Position numbers and translations under genes: made by a program. A DNA stretch of 6,706 nucleotides from BMS3ABIN04 sp965554225 (lineage in GTDB: Bacteria > Bacteroidota > Ignavibacteria > Ignavibacteriales > Melioribacteraceae), in NCBI GenBank assembly GCA_965554225.1, contig CBEVZC010000152.1, forward strand, positions 1-6,706, written 5' to 3'. The first letter of the stretch is position 1. Each line of letters starts with the position of its first letter. This document shows, one piece after another, positions 6,423 to 6,706 of the stretch. The notes beneath the pieces were generated by a model. The model saw nothing but the letters and a program-made list of their open reading frames with translations. It was not told where the DNA came from and did not search any database.

Positions 6423-6706
6423 ATGAGAAAAACCTTCTTGTTTATTGCAGTACTGGTTTTGTCTTCCGTACTACTTATCGGGCAAACTTTACAGAATGTT
6501 CAACAGTCCAGTAGATATCGTAGTACTCAAGATAAGACAAATTTCAGGTTCTCTACAAATTCAACTACCAACCCTAGTGTTGATGAAAAAACTATCGTTT
6601 CGATAGATAAAAAATCATCTGCGCAGTTGGAAGAATTAGGTAGTCGTTACGGATGGTTGCGCTCTAATTCACAGTTGGAAGAATTGGGCAGTCGTTACGG
6701 ATGGTT
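6423..6706 (+). CDS. Exported tandem-repeat protein or peptide precursor (3' end outside the window)
   Basis: I do not recognise this family. The 94 visible residues begin with a clear Sec signal peptide: MRK, a hydrophobic core to about residue 19, and a likely cleavage after G20 leaving an N-terminal Gln, with no lipobox Cys. Residues 21-66 are polar, rich in Ser, Thr, Asn and Gln, and look disordered. At Q68 a 16-residue unit begins (QLEELGSRYGWLRSNS), and a second copy starting at Q84 is cut off by the window edge after 11 identical residues. Each unit is preceded by a basic-Ser-Ser/Asn-Ala/Ser linker (KSSA, then RSNS). The ATG is supported by an AGAGAGG Shine-Dalgarno ending 5 bases upstream and by the signal peptide starting immediately. 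It lies 264 bases after the activator gene in the same direction with its own likely promoter. It could be a multi-copy peptide precursor, a repetitive surface or matrix protein, or an adhesin; the missing 3' end decides this. Confidence 0.8.
   Translation, partial: MRKTFLFIAVLVLSSVLLIGQTLQNVQQSSRYRSTQDKTNFRFSTNSTTNPSVDEKTIVSIDKKSSAQLEELGSRYGWLRSNSQLEELGSRYGW
6624..6706 (+). repeat. 48-bp in-frame tandem repeat (16-residue unit), at least two copies, second truncated by the window edge
   Basis: Copy 1 is 6624-6671 and copy 2 starts at 6672. Over the 35 bases that can be compared they differ at only two positions, tta/ttg (Leu) and ggt/ggc (Gly), both silent. The period is exactly 16 codons, so the peptide QLEELGSRYGW is identical in both copies. 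The array may continue beyond the window. Confidence 0.93.

Noticed and set aside
6624..6706. CRISPR-type direct repeats
   Set aside because: The 48-bp units are contiguous without unique spacers and are in frame with a signal-peptide-bearing ORF, so they are coding tandem repeats.

Overview
The window is strongly AT-rich and densely coding on the + strand. It holds a three-gene overlapping cluster (positions 1-6158), a 264-base non-coding stretch, and the 5' end of a fourth gene that runs off the right edge. The base composition, the Lys/Asn/Ile-rich proteins and the gene types (large Ser/Thr kinase with STAND ATPase and TPRs, sigma-54 activator, exported protein with Gln at the likely signal-peptide exit) suggest a free-living Gram-negative bacterium, possibly of the Bacteroidota/Ignavibacteria side of the tree. 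This assignment is inference; there is no rRNA or other marker in the window.

Layout. (1) 2-1243: the C-terminal part of a DppC/OppC-type oligopeptide ABC transporter permease, open at the left edge, with an unusually long extracytoplasmic insertion. (2) 1240-4800: a 1186-residue cytoplasmic signalling protein made of a Ser/Thr kinase, a P-loop STAND-like ATPase and a long TPR solenoid; its ATG overlaps the permease stop (ATGA). (3) 4779-6158: a sigma-54 enhancer-binding protein (degenerate receiver, AAA+, Fis-type HTH), overlapping the kinase end by 22 bases. (4) 6159-6422: a non-coding control region with several candidate sites: a sigma-70-like promoter, a small palindrome with 10-bp-phased half-sites, a -24/-12-like element, a Crp/Fnr-like palindrome and a good Shine-Dalgarno. 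(5) 6423-6706+: an exported protein or pre-peptide beginning with a clear signal peptide and entering a 16-residue tandem repeat (QLEELGSRYGWLRSNS) just before the window ends.

How they may work together. The overlaps make co-expression of permease, kinase and activator very likely. The activator's receiver domain lacks the phosphorylation residues, so it is probably not controlled by a histidine kinase; the adjacent Ser/Thr kinase is the natural candidate input. The TPR solenoid could bind a ligand, and a peptide importer is encoded in the same operon. Next door is a secreted, tandem-repeat polypeptide with a possible sigma-54-type promoter. A speculative but testable model is a peptide-signalling circuit: exported repeat precursor, processed peptide, Opp-type uptake, TPR sensing, kinase, sigma-54 activator, precursor gene. 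The sequence supports the parts and their order; the wiring is inference.
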